DNA from: Chitinophaga terrae (ex Kim and Jung 2007)
GTDB taxonomy: Bacteria > Bacteroidota > Bacteroidia > Chitinophagales > Chitinophagaceae
Length of the DNA: 64,000 nucleotides
Reading direction: 5' to 3'
Assembly (NCBI RefSeq): GCF_900107795.1
Contig: NZ_FNRL01000001.1
Span: forward strand, 306,544 to 370,543
Shown: in pieces, positions 61,175-64,000 of the stretch
How the letters are laid out: each line of letters opens with the position of its first letter
Numbering within the stretch: the stretch's first letter is position 1
Translations under genes and position numbers: made by a program
Notes under the pieces: generated by a model
The model's database searches: none
What the model saw: only the letters and a program-made list of their open reading frames with translations
What the model was told of the DNA's origin: nothing

Positions 61175-63934
61175 ATGAAAACAACTTTAATCACCTTCTT
61201 TTGCCTGATCTCCAGCGTTGCAGTGGTCAAAGCTGACGGATTAAAAGGACATGTATACGACCAGCAGACGGGCGAGCCCCTGGTTGGCGTAACCATTGTG
61301 CTGGATCAGTCAAAAACTGTTGCAGTAACCGGCCTCGATGGATCATTCGAGTTCAAGAACCTCCATGCAGGGAAGTTTGTGCTGCAGGTTTCGCACCTTA
61401 GCTACAAGCCGCTGCGTAGGGAAGTAAACCTGGGCGATAAAGACAACCCGCCCCTCAACATTTACATGAGTGAACGCAGCAGTAAAAGCCTGGGCGAAGT
61501 AGTAGTGGCTGCCGGCAACAAGGCAGGAACAGAAAAAACTGCCAGGAAACTGGAACAACGTTCTATCCAGCAGTTGAATGTAATGTCGGGAGCCGCCATT
61601 GAAGTATCCCCCGACCTTACCGTTGCCAACGTAGTACAACGTATTTCAGGGGTATCCGTAGAACGCAGCAGCAATGGCGATGGGCAGTATGCGATCCTCC
61701 GCGGTATGGATAAACGCTATAACTACACTACCGTTAACGGTATCAAGATCCCCAGCCCCGATAATAAATACAGGTATGTGCCGTTGGATATCTTCCCTTC
61801 CGACATGCTGGAAAGACTGGAAGTATACAAATCGCTTACTCCCAACATGGAAGGTGATGCTGTAGGAGGCGTGGTGAATATGGTGATGAAAGATGCGCCG
61901 GACAGGCTGCAGATCAATGCCAACCTGGCTACAGGCTATAGCCAGATGGTACTGGATAAAGGCTTCCTGGGATTCGATGCCGGCAGCATGAATGCAAGAT
62001 CGCCCTACGAAATAAACGGTAAGAACTACGACGCTAAAGCAAGCGATTTCGGTAAAGGCACCCTCGACTACCGCAATAAAAGCTTTGCACCAAATGTAGT
62101 AGCAGGGTTATCGCTGGGCCAACGCTTCTTCAATAATAAACTGGGAGTAATGGTGGCCGGCAGTTTCCAGAACACCTACCGCGGCACTACCAGCACTTAT
62201 TATAACAACGGCATGGTGGATACAGCTAAATATACTGTCATCACCAGTATGCAAAACCGCCAGTATAGCGAACAACAGCAAAGAACCGGTTTGCATAACA
62301 AGATCGATTATACGATCAACGACCATAACAAGATCGCCTTCTACCAGGCTTATATGCAGTTGTTGAGCTTCCAGACACGAGATATGGTGACCACCAACTT
62401 CTCGAACGGCGACTACAATCCTGCCGCCGGAAACGCCCAACTGACCTATAACATGCGCTCCCGTAAAACCAACCAGCAAATCTATACCGCTAACCTGACG
62501 GGAGATCATAAAATACTGCCAGGTATCCTGAAAGTACACTGGGCTACTGCTTTCTCTTCTGCCCGCAATGCAGTACCCGATTACACCAGCCTCTCCATCG
62601 ATGGCGTGAGAAAGAACTTTACAGACACCAAAACCACACCGGGAGAAAGCACCCGCAGATGGGAAAGAAATACGGATAACGACATCACCGGCCTGGCCGA
62701 TATCACTTATACCGCTAACATAGGCGGTCGCGATGTGGATTTCATAGCCGGCGGATTGTACAGGGATAAACAACGCAGCAGCTTCTTTAACAACTACGTG
62801 CTGCGCCCAGCCAATATCAGCGCGCTGTATGGCAAAGATTACAACAACTATACAGACCTCGACTGGGAAGTACAGAACCCTAAAGGCGCCGTTGCCAACG
62901 CCCTGACCTACGACGCTTCTGAAAAGATCGCCGCCGGTTACGGTATGTTCAATTACAGGTCTGACAGGTGGGAGATCGTAGGAGGAGTACGCATAGAGCA
63001 TACCAACCAGGGTTATCATATGCTGTTTCCACAGGGAGAAAGCAAGCCGGTTAACAACCAGGTATATACAGATGTATTGCCCAGCCTGAACCTGAAATAC
63101 CAGTTCGCAAAGCATCAGCAGATCCGCGGCTCCTACTTCCGCTCTGTAAACCGCCCCGGCTTCTTTGAAATAGTTCCCGGCAAAAGCTTCCAGGACGAGT
63201 ACTGGGAATGGGGAAATGCCGACCTGAAACGCGCCATCGCCGATAACCTCGACCTGCGTTACGAATTATTCCCTAACCACAGCGATCAACTCCTTGTCGG
63301 CATCTTCTACAAAAAAATTAAAGACCCCATAGAGCAGACCATTACAGCAGATGCCGTCCGCGGACAGGATGTTTACTACCGCCCGGGCAACTTCGGTAAT
63401 GCTACCAACTATGGCCTGGAAGTCGACTATATCAAATTCTTTCACAACTTCGGTATCAAAGCCAATTATACCTATACCCATTCCAGTATCACTACGGATA
63501 AAAGCAGCCGCCTGAGAGATAAAGACGGCAACCTCCGTACCATCGTTGTGCAACAGACAAGACCGCTGTATGGGCAGTCAGAACACATCGGCAACCTCTC
63601 CCTGCTCTACAAAGACGTTCGCAGGGGCTGGGATGCACAACTGGCAGCCGCGTATACTGGTCCGCGCATCAACACAATTTCACAGTTCGTAGATAATGAC
63701 CTTTGGCAGAAAGGGTTTGTGCAGATGGACTTCTCCATAGAAAAAAGAATAGGCAGCCATTTTAGTGTGTATGGAAAAGCTAACAACCTGCTGAACACTC
63801 CTGCAACCATTTTCATCAAAGGGGTAAATCCTGAAAACGCCGATCTGCCCGGACAGGGAAGCAACAATGAAACCCTTATCAGGAAAGAATATTACAAACA
63901 GAATTACCTGGTCGGCGTACGTTATAAACTCTAA
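61175..63934 (+). CDS. TonB-dependent outer membrane receptor
   Basis: A 919-residue receptor from the chosen start; 16 codons upstream are in frame, but MKTTLITFFCLISSVAVVKA is the proper signal peptide. Carboxypeptidase-like domain LKGHVYDQQTGEPLVGVTI (about 22-105), then a TonB plug (about 125-250) with TVANVVQRISGVSVERSS and MEGDAVGGVVNMVMK, and a barrel ending YLVGVRYKL. It is of the classical plug type rather than SusC (no GYGTQ linker, no susD after it). The next gene, 13 bp downstream, is a secreted protein cut by the window edge, which may be its partner. Confidence 0.93.
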   Translation: MKTTLITFFCLISSVAVVKADGLKGHVYDQQTGEPLVGVTIVLDQSKTVAVTGLDGSFEFKNLHAGKFVLQVSHLSYKPLRREVNLGDKDNPPLNIYMSERSSKSLGEVVVAAGNKAGTEKTARKLEQRSIQQLNVMSGAAIEVSPDLTVANVVQRISGVSVERSSNGDGQYAILRGMDKRYNYTTVNGIKIPSPDNKYRYVPLDIFPSDMLERLEVYKSLTPNMEGDAVGGVVNMVMKDAPDRLQINANLATGYSQMVLDKGFLGFDAGSMNARSPYEINGKNYDAKASDFGKGTLDYRNKSFAPNVVAGLSLGQRFFNNKLGVMVAGSFQNTYRGTTSTYYNNGMVDTAKYTVITSMQNRQYSEQQQRTGLHNKIDYTINDHNKIAFYQAYMQLLSFQTRDMVTTNFSNGDYNPAAGNAQLTYNMRSRKTNQQIYTANLTGDHKILPGILKVHWATAFSSARNAVPDYTSLSIDGVRKNFTDTKTTPGESTRRWERNTDNDITGLADITYTANIGGRDVDFIAGGLYRDKQRSSFFNNYVLRPANISALYGKDYNNYTDLDWEVQNPKGAVANALTYDASEKIAAGYGMFNYRSDRWEIVGGVRIEHTNQGYHMLFPQGESKPVNNQVYTDVLPSLNLKYQFAKHQQIRGSYFRSVNRPGFFEIVPGKSFQDEYWEWGNADLKRAIADNLDLRYELFPNHSDQLLVGIFYKKIKDPIEQTITADAVRGQDVYYRPGNFGNATNYGLEVDYIKFFHNFGIKANYTYTHSSITTDKSSRLRDKDGNLRTIVVQQTRPLYGQSEHIGNLSLLYKDVRRGWDAQLAAAYTGPRINTISQFVDNDLWQKGFVQMDFSIEKRIGSHFSVYGKANNLLNTPATIFIKGVNPENADLPGQGSNNETLIRKEYYKQNYLVGVRYKL

Positions 63935-63946
63935 AAACCTATAATC

Positions 63947-64000
63947 ATGAACTTCAGATATTTTTCTCTTATCATAGCCCTGGCGGCAATATTTTCAGTT
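63947..64000 (+). CDS. Start of a secreted protein (truncated by window edge)
   Basis: Eighteen codons are visible: MNFRYFSLIIALAAIFSV, a signal peptide or lipoprotein signal. The gene begins 13 bp after the receptor stop, so it is probably in its operon. The function cannot be judged. Confidence 0.6.
   Translation, partial: MNFRYFSLIIALAAIFSV

Noticed and set aside
62108..63115. Long minus-strand open frame (335 codons) opposite the TonB receptor
   Set aside because: It is antisense to a strongly recognised receptor, has low-complexity composition typical of a complementary frame, and shows no signal or domain.

Overview
The window looks like chromosome of a Bacteroidota member, most likely a Chitinophaga-like member of the Chitinophagaceae. 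The grounds are four SusC/SusD pairs, a one-polypeptide hybrid two-component sensor with an AraC output domain, many secreted or lipoprotein products, weak Shine-Dalgarno signals and TAnnTTTG-like promoter elements. The genus is an inference from gene content. No rRNA, tRNA, CRISPR array, transposase or phage gene was found.

Layout. Positions 1-8.4 kb are housekeeping and accessory genes: a DNA-damage-type 2OG-Fe(II) oxygenase overlapping an Ada-like zinc stub, a formylglycine-generating-enzyme-like lipoprotein, an ECF sigma factor overlapping a membrane protein, and a large M48 membrane metallopeptidase. Positions 8.9-13.5 kb carry a SusC/SusD pair behind a long leader. Positions 13.6-24.7 kb, on the minus strand, form a compact polysaccharide utilization locus (hybrid sensor, SusC, SusD, GH30-like hydrolase). 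A LysR regulator is divergent from the sensor. Positions 25.9-33.9 kb hold a DUF92 membrane protein, a PepSY-like secreted protein, an S9-type peptidase, an Nramp-family transporter with non-canonical ion-site motifs and a GH127 beta-L-arabinofuranosidase.

From about 33.96 to 50.98 kb the sequence becomes markedly AT-rich, which suggests an acquired island. It encodes an outer-membrane beta-barrel receptor, three related small secreted two-cysteine peptides, a second S9 peptidase, a thioredoxin-like CPTC protein, a multi-pass GT-C-like membrane protein, and a SusC(STN)/SusD/GH2 operon. It ends at an AraC-type regulator gene whose upstream region shares a block of about 37 bp with the region upstream of the island susC. 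The peptide, thioredoxin, peptidase and receptor cassette is the best candidate here for an undescribed system. From 52.1 kb to the end come an SDR oxidoreductase, a fourth SusC/SusD pair, a DUF1080 protein, a membrane-anchored TPR-HTH regulator, a TonB-dependent receptor and the start of a further secreted protein.

The most striking non-coding feature is a dispersed palindromic element of 180-190 bp, present three times (4961-5146, 26225-26404, 58267-58478). Each copy lies between the 3' ends of two convergent genes. Within each copy the two arms match each other better than they match the arms of the other copies, which points to conservation of the hairpin rather than of the sequence. One copy supplies the last codons and the stop of the neighbouring M48 peptidase.
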